The notes under the pieces were generated by a model. It saw only the letters and a program-made list of their open reading frames with translations, was not told the DNA's origin and did not search any database. A program made the position numbers and the translations under genes. Below are positions 9,467-17,182 of a stretch of 64,000 nt of DNA, piece by piece. Each line of letters starts with the position of its first letter. Positions within the stretch are counted from its first letter, which is position 1. Origin of the DNA: Brevibacillus fluminis (lineage in GTDB: Bacteria > Bacillota > Bacilli > Brevibacillales > Brevibacillaceae); the NCBI RefSeq assembly GCF_003710825.1, contig NZ_RHHQ01000005.1:62001-126000 (forward strand). The letters run 5' to 3'.

Positions 9467-11038
9467 ATGATGAAGAAACAACATGTGCTCGGATCGATGC
9501 TCGCGCTGTCCCTCGTCTGCACAGGCGTTCTCGCCGGCTGCGGATCGCAGCCGGAGCAATCGGCGACATCGGGGTCATCGGCAGAAGCGCCGAAAGCCGG
9601 CGGGACGCTGATCGTTGCCCGCAAGGCCGATGCGAACAATCTCGATCCGCAGTTCATCTCCAATATCCCTTCGGCCAACTACATTTTTGGCAAGGTGTAT
9701 GAAGGCTTGGTCAAAACCGATAAAGGCATGCAATACCAACCATCGCTCGCGACCGAATGGAAACAGGTGGATAACCTGACATGGGAATTCAAACTGCGCG
9801 AGGGCGTGACATTCCATGACGGCGCACCGTTTAATGCGGAAGCGGTGAAAAAGACGATTGAGCGCATACTCGATCCGAAAGTGAAATCGCCGCGCGCTAG
9901 CGTTTTTTCCATGGTGAAGGAAGTGAAAGCGGTGGACGAGCATACTGTGCAATTCATCCTCTCCTCGCCGTATACGCCGCTGCTGTCGATTTTGGCGAGC
10001 AATGAGGGCAGCATGCTGAGCCCGAAAGCGATCGCAGAGCATGCCGACACCCTTTCCAAAAATCCAATCGGAACCGGCCCGTTCAAATTTGAATCGTGGA
10101 CACCAGGCCAAGAGATGATTCTGGTCAAAAACGACAGCTACTGGGGCCAAAAGCCAAAAGTTGACAAGATCGATTACAAGGTCGTTCCTGAAGATACGAC
10201 ACGCGTCGCGATGGTGGAAGCGGGCGAGGTACATGTTGCCGATCAATTGCCGGTAACCGAGCTGGAGCGAGTGCAAACCTCGCAATCGATGAACCTTGTC
10301 CGCGCAGAGGGACTGGGTGTCGAGTACATCGGTTTCAATACGCAGCAGAAGCCGTTTGATGATGAGCGCGTCCGTCAGGCAGTAGCGCATGCAATCGAAA
10401 AAGACGCCATCATCAAAGGGGTCTACAACAACGTGGGCAATCGCGCGGTCACAGCGCTTTCGCCGAAAATGGTCGGCTTCAACACCAAGCTGGAAGACTA
10501 CAATTACGATGTGAACAAAGCCAAGGAGCTGCTGGCGGAAGCGGGCTATCCAAACGGCTTCAAAACCTCCATCGTGACCGATGATCGTAAAGAGCGCATC
10601 AATGTGGCAGAGGTCATCCAGTCCCAGCTGAAAGGAATCGGTATCGATCTGGAGATCAAAGTGATGGAGTACGGTGCTTACCTTGATATGACAGACAAAG
10701 GCCAGCATGCGATGTTCATCGGCGGATGGGGCAATGCGACGGGGGATGCGGACTACAACCAGTACAACGTGTTCCATTCCAGCTCCAAAGGCAGCGCGGG
10801 CAACATCGCCTTCTACAACAACCCGGAAGTGGACAAGTTGATTGTTGAAGGACGCAAAGAGCAAGATCCGGAAAAACGCAATGCAATCTACGCCAAGCTG
10901 CAGGAGATCGAGCTGAAAGAAGCGCCAGTCATTCCAATCCGCACCATCGACCATATCGCGGTAGCGGGCAAAAATGTCCAAGGCTTTTGGCTTAACCCGA
11001 TCGGCTACCTGATGGTGAATGACGTAACCGTCCAATAA
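9467..11038 (+). CDS. ABC transporter substrate-binding lipoprotein, peptide family (paralogue)
   Basis: A 523-residue lipoprotein, second copy of the SBP_bac_5 protein at 5.5 kb. The start is ATGATGAAGAAACA behind CAGGGGGTTACGTA (9467 or 9470); the lipobox is LAGC (Cys near residue 24). It keeps the same landmarks: GGTLIVARKADANNLDPQ, the VDNLTWEFKLREGV block, GTGPFKFESWTPGQEMILVKN and GWGNATGDADYNQYNVFHSS. Differences concentrate in the ligand-pocket regions (for example TTDKGQ/TKGN neighbourhood and the last 40 residues), which suggests a related but not identical ligand. As with its paralogue, no transporter components are adjacent. Confidence 0.9.
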   Translation: MMKKQHVLGSMLALSLVCTGVLAGCGSQPEQSATSGSSAEAPKAGGTLIVARKADANNLDPQFISNIPSANYIFGKVYEGLVKTDKGMQYQPSLATEWKQVDNLTWEFKLREGVTFHDGAPFNAEAVKKTIERILDPKVKSPRASVFSMVKEVKAVDEHTVQFILSSPYTPLLSILASNEGSMLSPKAIAEHADTLSKNPIGTGPFKFESWTPGQEMILVKNDSYWGQKPKVDKIDYKVVPEDTTRVAMVEAGEVHVADQLPVTELERVQTSQSMNLVRAEGLGVEYIGFNTQQKPFDDERVRQAVAHAIEKDAIIKGVYNNVGNRAVTALSPKMVGFNTKLEDYNYDVNKAKELLAEAGYPNGFKTSIVTDDRKERINVAEVIQSQLKGIGIDLEIKVMEYGAYLDMTDKGQHAMFIGGWGNATGDADYNQYNVFHSSSKGSAGNIAFYNNPEVDKLIVEGRKEQDPEKRNAIYAKLQEIELKEAPVIPIRTIDHIAVAGKNVQGFWLNPIGYLMVNDVTVQ

Positions 11039-11200
11039 AACGAACGACTGTCACCAAGAGGAATGTTTCGTTCGGCAATTTCATGGCGGGCATCCTGTTG
11101 TCAGTAAATGTGCACGGAAGCAGAATATTTGATTACAGCAGAATCGCGGACAGCGGCCCGCCCTGAAATCGATGTAAGGTCTAGCAGGATATTGAAAAAT

Positions 11201-11246
11201 AAAACCGTGTGCGAATCGCATTTTGTGCGTGAAACATTCGGTTTTT
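11201..11246 (+). terminator. probable terminator downstream of second binding protein
   Basis: AAAACCG pairs with CGGTTTT and encloses a small CGCA/TGCG hairpin; T's follow. It lies about 160 bases after the stop codon. The stretch between the stop and this hairpin (11039-11200) holds nothing else that I recognise. Confidence 0.5.
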
Positions 11247-11323
11247 ACTAATTTGATGGCATCTATTAACAAAGAAACACAATGCCTAAAACGATAAACA
11301 CGAATGAAATGACAAATGTGATG

Positions 11324-11352
11324 TTGACAGACGATAATCGGATGCTATAGAA
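11324..11352 (+). promoter_or_regulatory. sigma-A promoter for the riboswitch-controlled gene
   Basis: TTGACA (11324-11329), a 16-base spacer and TATAGA (11346-11351) are close to consensus and end about 35 bases before the purine aptamer. Confidence 0.7.
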
Positions 11353-11385
11353 TACGATTGTCGAAAAAGTTAATAGCATTGTCTA

Positions 11386-11492
11386 ATTCGTATATCCTCA
11401 AGATATGGTCTGAGGGTCTCTACAAGGAACCGTAAATTCCTAACTACGAATGATATGCTGACGTATATCATTCCGTAGGTAGGAGTTTTTTT
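11386..11492 (+). promoter_or_regulatory. purine riboswitch (guanine/hypoxanthine type) with overlapping terminator
   Basis: The aptamer spans 11386-11451. P1 is ATTCGTA (11386-11392) with TACGAAT (11445-11451). The conserved purine-aptamer blocks are present in order: TATATCCTCA, GATATGG, TCTGAGG, GTCTCTAC, AAGGAA-CCGTAAA-TTCCT and CTACG. The base that pairs with the ligand (position 74 of the xpt aptamer) is C in 'AACTACG', which predicts guanine or hypoxanthine rather than adenine. The 3' part of P3, P1 and the bases up to ATGATAT can instead pair with ATATCATT-cCGTAGGTAGGAG, and a run of seven T's follows (11486-11492). This is the classic OFF arrangement: ligand binding frees the terminator's neighbour strands and stops transcription of the flavoprotein gene. 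Confidence 0.92.
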
Positions 11493-11552
11493 GTTGTGTT
11501 CGTTACCTTATTTTTCAATAACTAGTTACTTTTGTCATCGGGAGGAAAAAGA

Positions 11553-12995
11553 ATGAGCAACCAATACGATGTGATTGTAGTTGGAGCAGGACCAGCAGGC
11601 ATCTTTTTGAGCTATGAATTGACATTGCGTTCACCTGAACTGAAAGTATTGCTGATCGATAAAGGGCATGACATCTATGCGAGGCGCTGTCCGATTTTGG
11701 AGGAGAAGATCAAGCTTTGCCCGCCACCAGCAGGCAAAAAAGATTTCGCAGGCTGTTTGCCGGCTTGTTCCATCACGAGCGGGTTTGGCGGCGCAGGCGC
11801 GTACAGCGACGGCAAATTCAATATTACGACAGAATTCGGTGGCTGGATGACCGATTACTTGTCGCCTTCAAAAGTGTTGGAGCTGATTCAATATGTGGAC
11901 AGCATCAATTTGCAGCACGGGGCTACGACATCTATCACCGATCCGACGACCGACACGATCAAGAGCATCGAGCAGCGCGGTTTCGCGGCGGGGCTTAAGC
12001 TGTTGCGGGCACAGGTCAGACACTTGGGAACCGAGCAAAATTTAGAGATTTTGAAATCGATATTTGAATATTTAAAAAACAAAATTGACATGATGTTCAA
12101 GACGGAAGTGGAAGACTTGATCACCGTGAAGGAAGACGGTCGCCATGTGGTCAAAGGCGTCGTCCTGAAAAATGGGGAGGAATATCATAGCGATTATGTC
12201 GCGATCGTGCCGGGCCGTGACGGTTCCGCATGGCTGACCGACATTTTGAAGAAGCGTCGCTTGAAAATGTATAACAACCAAGTCGACGTCGGCGTCCGGG
12301 TGGAAACATCCGACGTGGTGATGCAAGAGATCAACGAGCATCTGTATGAAGGCAAATTTATTTTCAACACCTCCGTCGGAACGCGCGTGCGGACGTTCTG
12401 CAGCAACCCGTCCGGCCACGTCGTGGTAGAGAACCACAGCGGCATCATGGCAGCCAACGGCCATTCGTACAAAGACCCGGCGCTCGGCTCGAGCAACACC
12501 AACTTCGCGCTGCTTGTATCACACAAATTCACCGAGCCGTTCGACAAGCCGAATGAGTATGCGCGCGAGATTTGCAAGCGAGCGAACGATTTGTCCAGCG
12601 GCGGCGTGATCGTCCAGAAGTATGGCGACATCATTCGTGGCAGACGCTCGACCGAGGGGCGGATTCGTGAAGGCTTCCTGGAGCCGACGCTGAAGGAGGC
12701 AGTGCCGGGCGATTTGGGACTGGTCCTGCCGTACAATACGATGAAAAGCTTGATTGAAATGATGGAAGCGTTGGATAAAGTCACGCCGGGTATCGCCTCG
12801 GAGCACACCTTGTTCTATGGAGTAGAGGCAAAATTTTACTCGGCGCGCCCGAAGCTGACCGAAGAGTTCGAGACAGAGATCGCTGGCTTGTACTGCGGTG
12901 GCGACGGAGCGGGCATCACCCGTGGCCTGGCGCAAGCGGGAGCGGCTGGCATCTGGATCGCGAGAAGCATCCTGGGCAAATCGGCGGCAAACTAA
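11553..12995 (+). CDS. FAD-dependent oxidoreductase (NAD(FAD)-utilizing dehydrogenase family)
   Basis: A 480-residue flavoprotein of the COG2509-like family. The start is the ATG behind GGGAGGAAAAAGA. It opens with a dinucleotide-binding motif (VIVVGAGPAGIF) and LLIDKGHDI, followed by a cysteine-rich segment (RCPILEEKIKLCPPP, FAGCLPACSITSGFGGAGAYSDGK), and ends with a second FAD-contacting motif (GLYCGGDGAGITRGLAQAGAAG). There is no signal peptide or membrane helix, so it is cytoplasmic. The substrate of this family is unknown. The gene stands alone between its riboswitch leader and a strong terminator. Control by a guanine-type riboswitch argues for a role linked to purine supply or breakdown, which is inference. 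Confidence 0.88.
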   Translation: MSNQYDVIVVGAGPAGIFLSYELTLRSPELKVLLIDKGHDIYARRCPILEEKIKLCPPPAGKKDFAGCLPACSITSGFGGAGAYSDGKFNITTEFGGWMTDYLSPSKVLELIQYVDSINLQHGATTSITDPTTDTIKSIEQRGFAAGLKLLRAQVRHLGTEQNLEILKSIFEYLKNKIDMMFKTEVEDLITVKEDGRHVVKGVVLKNGEEYHSDYVAIVPGRDGSAWLTDILKKRRLKMYNNQVDVGVRVETSDVVMQEINEHLYEGKFIFNTSVGTRVRTFCSNPSGHVVVENHSGIMAANGHSYKDPALGSSNTNFALLVSHKFTEPFDKPNEYAREICKRANDLSSGGVIVQKYGDIIRGRRSTEGRIREGFLEPTLKEAVPGDLGLVLPYNTMKSLIEMMEALDKVTPGIASEHTLFYGVEAKFYSARPKLTEEFETEIAGLYCGGDGAGITRGLAQAGAAGIWIARSILGKSAAN

Positions 12996-13016
12996 CATAC
13001 AGAAGCGGTAGGAGAG

Positions 13017-13057
13017 AGATCGGTGCAGGCGCAAATCGCCTAAGCACCGGTCTTTTT
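13017..13057 (+). terminator. intrinsic terminator after flavoprotein gene
   Basis: AGATCGGTGC pairs with GCACCGGTCT, with an inner AGGCG/CGCCT stem, then TTTTT. Confidence 0.92.
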
Positions 13058-13118
13058 GCTTTAGCTGAAATCTTTTACAATAAAGGAAGAAAAAAAGTCG
13101 AAGACCAAGGGGAACGCA

Positions 13119-16100
13119 ATGAAAAAGTCGCTTCGTCTACGTACCATTATTAATTTATTGGTCATTACGAGCATCACGCTATCATTCGTCGGCTGGTACA
13201 ATTACCGCGAAGCGAAAAAGGGCATCGTCGAATCCTTGGAGTACAACGCTACCACCAAAATCGCCTCCCGCGCCTACGACCTGTCCTCCATGCTGAAGAC
13301 AAGGCTGGCCGAGCTGACGGTCATGAGCCACACGAACGTGATCCGTCTGGGAGCCGATCAGGAGAAGCTAGCTTATTTGAGCCGGGAAAAAAAACGCCCA
13401 GGAAACTCGCTCATCCGCTCATTCGGTTTTGCGGATATGAACGGATCGGTGAAGCTGACCACGGGCGACACAATCCCGTTCGAGTCGAGACAAAATCCAT
13501 ATTTGCGGCTTGCGCAAAGCGGCAAGAGCGTTGTGATGGATCCGATGCGCAGTCAGATTCAACCGTACGGCCTGATTATTCCGCTGATCGCTCCGGTTTA
13601 TGATGATCAGAACCGAATGATCGGATTTTTGAGCGAAACCTTATACGGCAGAAGCGTGTTAAAGGAGTATACGGATTTCAAGATCGGCAGCTCCGATCAA
13701 GTGATGCTGGTGCAGCGTGACGGGCGGATCCTCCATCATGCCGATTCGAGCCGGAGCCTCACCTATTTTTCGCCGGAGGAAGAGACACAGTTGCAAACGG
13801 TGCTGACCGATATGACGGATAAGAGCAATGGCTTTCACGAGGTGACGCTACATGGCACGCAGCAGATTGCGGTGTATGCACAGGTGCCGGGTACCGACTG
13901 GTTCATGATGCTGCTTGTTCCGTTGGCCGATTTTGAAGAGCCGCTAAAACATGTGCTTTTGACTACTCTGCTTTCGATTCTCGTCAGCGACATCTTCTTG
14001 GCTACGATGATTTACCTCCTTTTTGAGAGCGTGCTGAAGCGGATCCAGCAAATTTTGAAGGTGACGGAACGTGTCGCAAATGGTGATCTCAACGTCAAAC
14101 CGATCCCGATCGCAGATGAGGACGAGATCAGTGCTCTAGCTGTCTCGGTGAACGGGATGGCGGATAATTTGCGCCATTTGTTTGAAGAGCAAAACCGGGT
14201 GCAGGGAGAGATGATCATGGCCAGGCAGGAGGCGGAAGAAGCCAATTCGGCGAAAACGCACTTCCTCGCCCGCATGAGCCACGAGATTCGCACGCCGCTC
14301 AACGGCATCATCGGATTGACTCAGCTCATGCAAAAAACAAAGCTGACGGATATCCAGATGGATTACCACGGAAAAATCATGGCTTCGTCGCGGGCCCTGC
14401 TTTCTACGATCAACGAAATACTCGACTTCTCCAAGATTGAGGCGGGCAAGCTGGATTTGGAGCAGAGCCCGTTCCGGCCTCAGGATGTCATCCGCCGATT
14501 GGCTGATACATTGAGTGTCTTTTTAGGCAAAAAACAGATCGAGTTCATCATCGATATGGAAGAGGACATCCCCGATCGGTTGATCGGCGATCAGCTGCGG
14601 CTTGAGCAAGTGCTGATGAACTTGTGCAGCAATGCCATCAAATTTACCGAAGACGGCTGCATCGATGCCAAAATCGAGCGGGTCGCTTCAACAGAAGAGA
14701 CGGTGACGATCCGTTTCAGCGTCGAGGATACCGGCATCGGCATTTCGCAGGAACAGCTCGATAAGCTGTTCGAGCCGTTCACCCAGGCAGACGGATCAAC
14801 CAGCCGTAAGTACGGCGGAACCGGACTAGGCTTGGTCATCTCGCGCAATCTGATCGAGATGATGGGCGGCCAATTGGAGGTTATGAGCGAACGAGGGAAA
14901 GGGAGTAAATTTCAGTTTACGCTTACGTTCCCGATCGCAGCTCAGGTTGCTGGAAAATCTGCCGCGGCGATTGCCGCCTATCAGGACGTACGGGTGATGG
15001 TGGTGGAGGATAACCGGCGTGTTCGTGTGGCCCTGCATGAGATGCTGCAAGCGTACTCCTTTAAAAAAGTAACCTGCGTCAATTCCTGGCAGGCCGCCTT
15101 CCAGCTACTGGAGCTAGAACCTGCGGGTTACGACTTACTCCTGTTGGACATGGAGGCTCCCGACATGTATGGGCCAGACACGTTAGCAAGACTGCGGGAG
15201 ATGATTCAGGGCACATGCTGCGCCGCGATTGCGATGACGACGGCCTACGGCCGGGACGAGCTGCTGCGCATGGATGCAGCTGCCAGGCCCGATGCGGTCA
15301 TCGTCAAGCCGATCTGCCGCTATGGCGTCACACAGACGATCACGGCTGTTCTCGACCGCCGTAGCTCCGAGATGGAAGTCGCGGCCGCTGTGGTTGAGCA
15401 TCCACTTCACGCAGCGAAAGGAACACGCGGGCACATTTTGCTTGCCGAGGACAATATCGTCAACCAACAAGTGGCGGAGGAGCTGCTGCGCTACCTCGGC
15501 TATACGGTGACATTGGCCGCGAGTGGGAAGGAAGCGCTTGACCAGCTGGAGCTGATGGACTTTGATTTGATTTTGATGGACATTCATATGCCGGAGATGG
15601 ATGGCTATGAGGCGACGACCCGAATCAGGAAAGACCCGCGCTATGCCGATTTGCCGATTGTCGCTATGACGGCGAGCGTGATCAAAAAAGAGCACGACAA
15701 TTGCTACCTTGTGGGCATGAACGACATCATCACGAAGCCGATCGATGTGAATGAAATGTTCGAAACGATCGGAAAGTGGATCAAAAACAAGAAGAAGGAA
15801 CCGGCGATCAATGTGGAGCAGGCGTTGCAGAGGCTGGATGGCAAGGTGCAGATATTGACCCATACACTGCAGACGTTTCAGCGGGAGTATCGAGGGTTTG
15901 CCGAAGAATTCCGCCAGCGAATGGACGAGCGGGATTGGAAGACCGCGAGAAGGATGGCTCACACGCTCAAAGGGGTATCAGGCAACATTTCCGCAGATGG
16001 CGTGTTCACGGCTGTCAATGAATTGGAGCTGGCCGTGCTGCCCGACCAACCGGACCCTACATGGCCAGACAAGCTCGAGCAGGTGGAGCAGCAGCTGCAA

Positions 16101-16139
16101 AAGGCATTCGAATCGATAAAAATGTTGGGAAATGTCTAA
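13119..16139 (+). CDS. hybrid sensor histidine kinase with Cache, HAMP, two receiver domains and HPt
   Basis: A 1006-residue membrane kinase. Order of domains: TM1 (about 9-27), an extracellular Cache-like sensor (about 30-280), TM2 (about 282-305), HAMP (about 308-362), HisKA with SHEIRTPLNG (phospho-acceptor His388), HATPase with NLCSNAIKF, DTGIGI and GGTGLGL boxes, receiver 1 (VMVVEDN..., LLLLDME, Asp677), receiver 2 (ILLAEDN..., LILMDIHMPEMDGYEA, Asp821) and a C-terminal HPt (AHTLKGVSGNI, His948). A complete internal phosphorelay is therefore present, H-D-D-H. Receiver 1 has LDMEAPD in place of the usual D-MPxMDG loop and may be a modulatory domain. It is followed by an OmpR-type regulator gene with its own promoter; whether the two are partners is not shown. 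Confidence 0.93.
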   Translation: MKKSLRLRTIINLLVITSITLSFVGWYNYREAKKGIVESLEYNATTKIASRAYDLSSMLKTRLAELTVMSHTNVIRLGADQEKLAYLSREKKRPGNSLIRSFGFADMNGSVKLTTGDTIPFESRQNPYLRLAQSGKSVVMDPMRSQIQPYGLIIPLIAPVYDDQNRMIGFLSETLYGRSVLKEYTDFKIGSSDQVMLVQRDGRILHHADSSRSLTYFSPEEETQLQTVLTDMTDKSNGFHEVTLHGTQQIAVYAQVPGTDWFMMLLVPLADFEEPLKHVLLTTLLSILVSDIFLATMIYLLFESVLKRIQQILKVTERVANGDLNVKPIPIADEDEISALAVSVNGMADNLRHLFEEQNRVQGEMIMARQEAEEANSAKTHFLARMSHEIRTPLNGIIGLTQLMQKTKLTDIQMDYHGKIMASSRALLSTINEILDFSKIEAGKLDLEQSPFRPQDVIRRLADTLSVFLGKKQIEFIIDMEEDIPDRLIGDQLRLEQVLMNLCSNAIKFTEDGCIDAKIERVASTEETVTIRFSVEDTGIGISQEQLDKLFEPFTQADGSTSRKYGGTGLGLVISRNLIEMMGGQLEVMSERGKGSKFQFTLTFPIAAQVAGKSAAAIAAYQDVRVMVVEDNRRVRVALHEMLQAYSFKKVTCVNSWQAAFQLLELEPAGYDLLLLDMEAPDMYGPDTLARLREMIQGTCCAAIAMTTAYGRDELLRMDAAARPDAVIVKPICRYGVTQTITAVLDRRSSEMEVAAAVVEHPLHAAKGTRGHILLAEDNIVNQQVAEELLRYLGYTVTLAASGKEALDQLELMDFDLILMDIHMPEMDGYEATTRIRKDPRYADLPIVAMTASVIKKEHDNCYLVGMNDIITKPIDVNEMFETIGKWIKNKKKEPAINVEQALQRLDGKVQILTHTLQTFQREYRGFAEEFRQRMDERDWKTARRMAHTLKGVSGNISADGVFTAVNELELAVLPDQPDPTWPDKLEQVEQQLQKAFESIKMLGNV

Positions 16140-16175
16140 CACTTTCTTAACAAATTGTGGATAGTAGCCTATAAT
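16136..16175 (+). promoter_or_regulatory. promoter of OmpR-type regulator with PhoB-like direct repeats
   Basis: TTAACA (16147-16152), a 17-base spacer and a perfect TATAAT (16170-16175) form a promoter directly behind the kinase stop codon. CTAACA (16136-16141), five bases and TTAACA make a direct repeat with 11-base period, the spacing OmpR/PhoB-type regulators recognise, so autoregulation is possible. Confidence 0.65.
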
Positions 16176-16246
16176 AGAAGGAAAGTATGTGGAAACTATT
16201 AAATTCTCCTAACACTTTTTTCATGTATGGGAAGGTGTGTTCAGAG

Positions 16247-16957
16247 ATGGATAAGGTACTAATCATAGAAGATGATCCCATCATGGGTGACATGATCGCC
16301 ATGTACCTCACCGAAGAGGGTTTTTTGGCAAAGCGGGCGGAGCTGGGCAAAAAAGGGCTCGCGCTGTTGCCGGAGTTCAATCCGGATGTGGTGTTGCTTG
16401 ACCTAGTGCTGCCCGATGTGTCGGGCATGGAGCTGTGCAGCGAGCTACGGCGGATTTCGCCCGTGCCGATTTTGGTGGTTTCTATGAAAACCGACGTGTC
16501 GGAACGAGTCGATGCACTGTTGGCAGGGGCGGATGACTTCTTGTGCAAGCCGTTCAGCATGCGGGAGCTGACGGCCAAGATCGGGGCGATGATCCGCAGG
16601 ACTCATTTGAATCAGGTAGCAGAGAACGCGAGGCAAGGCACTGCCGAAGCAAGCAATGTCGAGAAGCAGGAGCCGATCGTGCTGGACATGGAGAGGCGCG
16701 CGATCTATGTCGACGGCTATTATGTCGAGACGACCTTCTCTGAGTTTGAAATGATGCGTCTGTTTTTGACGAATCCGGGCAAAGTATTCAGCCGGGAAGA
16801 GCTGATCAATGAGCTGCGCGGCTTCGATTCATTCGTGACGGAGCGCGCGATTGATGTACATATCGCCAATTTACGCAAAAAAATCGAAGAAAATCCGAAA
16901 GAGCCGAAGCACATCCGCACCGTCTGGGGTGTGGGCTACAAATTCGTGATGGGGTAA
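16247..16957 (+). CDS. OmpR/PhoB-family response regulator
   Basis: A 236-residue regulator: receiver domain (VLIIEDDPIMGDM, phospho-acceptor in LLDLVLPDVSG, KPFSMREL) and a C-terminal winged helix (FSEFEMMRLFLTNPGKVFSREEL ... RAIDVHIANLRKKI ... VWGVGYKF). The start at 16247 is taken because it gives the standard 'MDKVLIIEDD' N-terminus and has GGGAAGGTG about 10 bases upstream; an open frame extends 20 codons further without a site. It has its own promoter and a terminator, and lies between a hybrid kinase and a GGDEF-EAL gene. It has no dedicated simple kinase beside it. Confidence 0.9.
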   Translation: MDKVLIIEDDPIMGDMIAMYLTEEGFLAKRAELGKKGLALLPEFNPDVVLLDLVLPDVSGMELCSELRRISPVPILVVSMKTDVSERVDALLAGADDFLCKPFSMRELTAKIGAMIRRTHLNQVAENARQGTAEASNVEKQEPIVLDMERRAIYVDGYYVETTFSEFEMMRLFLTNPGKVFSREELINELRGFDSFVTERAIDVHIANLRKKIEENPKEPKHIRTVWGVGYKFVMG

Positions 16958-16963
16958 GAGCAA

Positions 16964-16999
16964 GAACCGCTTCCTTTAAATTGGGAGGCGGTTTTTTTT
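16964..16999 (+). terminator. intrinsic terminator after OmpR-type regulator
   Basis: AACCGCTTCC pairs with GGGAGGCGGTT around TTTAAATT and is followed by eight T's. Confidence 0.92.
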
Positions 17000-17061
17000 G
17001 TACAGATAAGTGCAACCGCGGCTTAAGCCAAAAGCTTGGCGTAGCCAGGCTTTCTAATGCG
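17000..17061 (+). repeat. structured intergenic repeat, copy 1
   Basis: This roughly 60-base element starts immediately after the terminator T run with GTACAGATAAG, then TGCAACCGCG, a hairpin GGCT..GCC-AAAAGCTT-GGC..AGCC, CAGGCTTTCTAAT and GCG. Nearly the same sequence is found at 59984-60076, where the hairpin is CTCCGCC/GGCGGAG, so the stem is preserved while its sequence differs. Both copies follow the terminator of a response-regulator gene and precede the next gene's promoter. It matches no riboswitch consensus I know. Confidence 0.7.
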
Positions 17062-17182
17062 AATCTATGTGTTTATTGTTAGGAAACTTCATATACTCCT
17101 AAAATCTGTTCCATAACTTTCCTAATTGCTTCACTCCATAATAGAGAAGTAAGAAATGCCCATCTTTGGAGGCGACAAGAGA

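Noticed and set aside
9575..11035. 486-codon minus-strand frame opposite the second binding protein
   Set aside because: Shadow of the plus-strand gene; no recognisable domain and no start site.
17000..17061. Assignment of the intergenic repeat to the c-di-GMP-I riboswitch class
   Set aside because: The blocks GCAAACC and GACGCAAAGC with a GAAA tetraloop are absent, and a promoter-like sequence follows the element, so it may not be in the downstream transcript.
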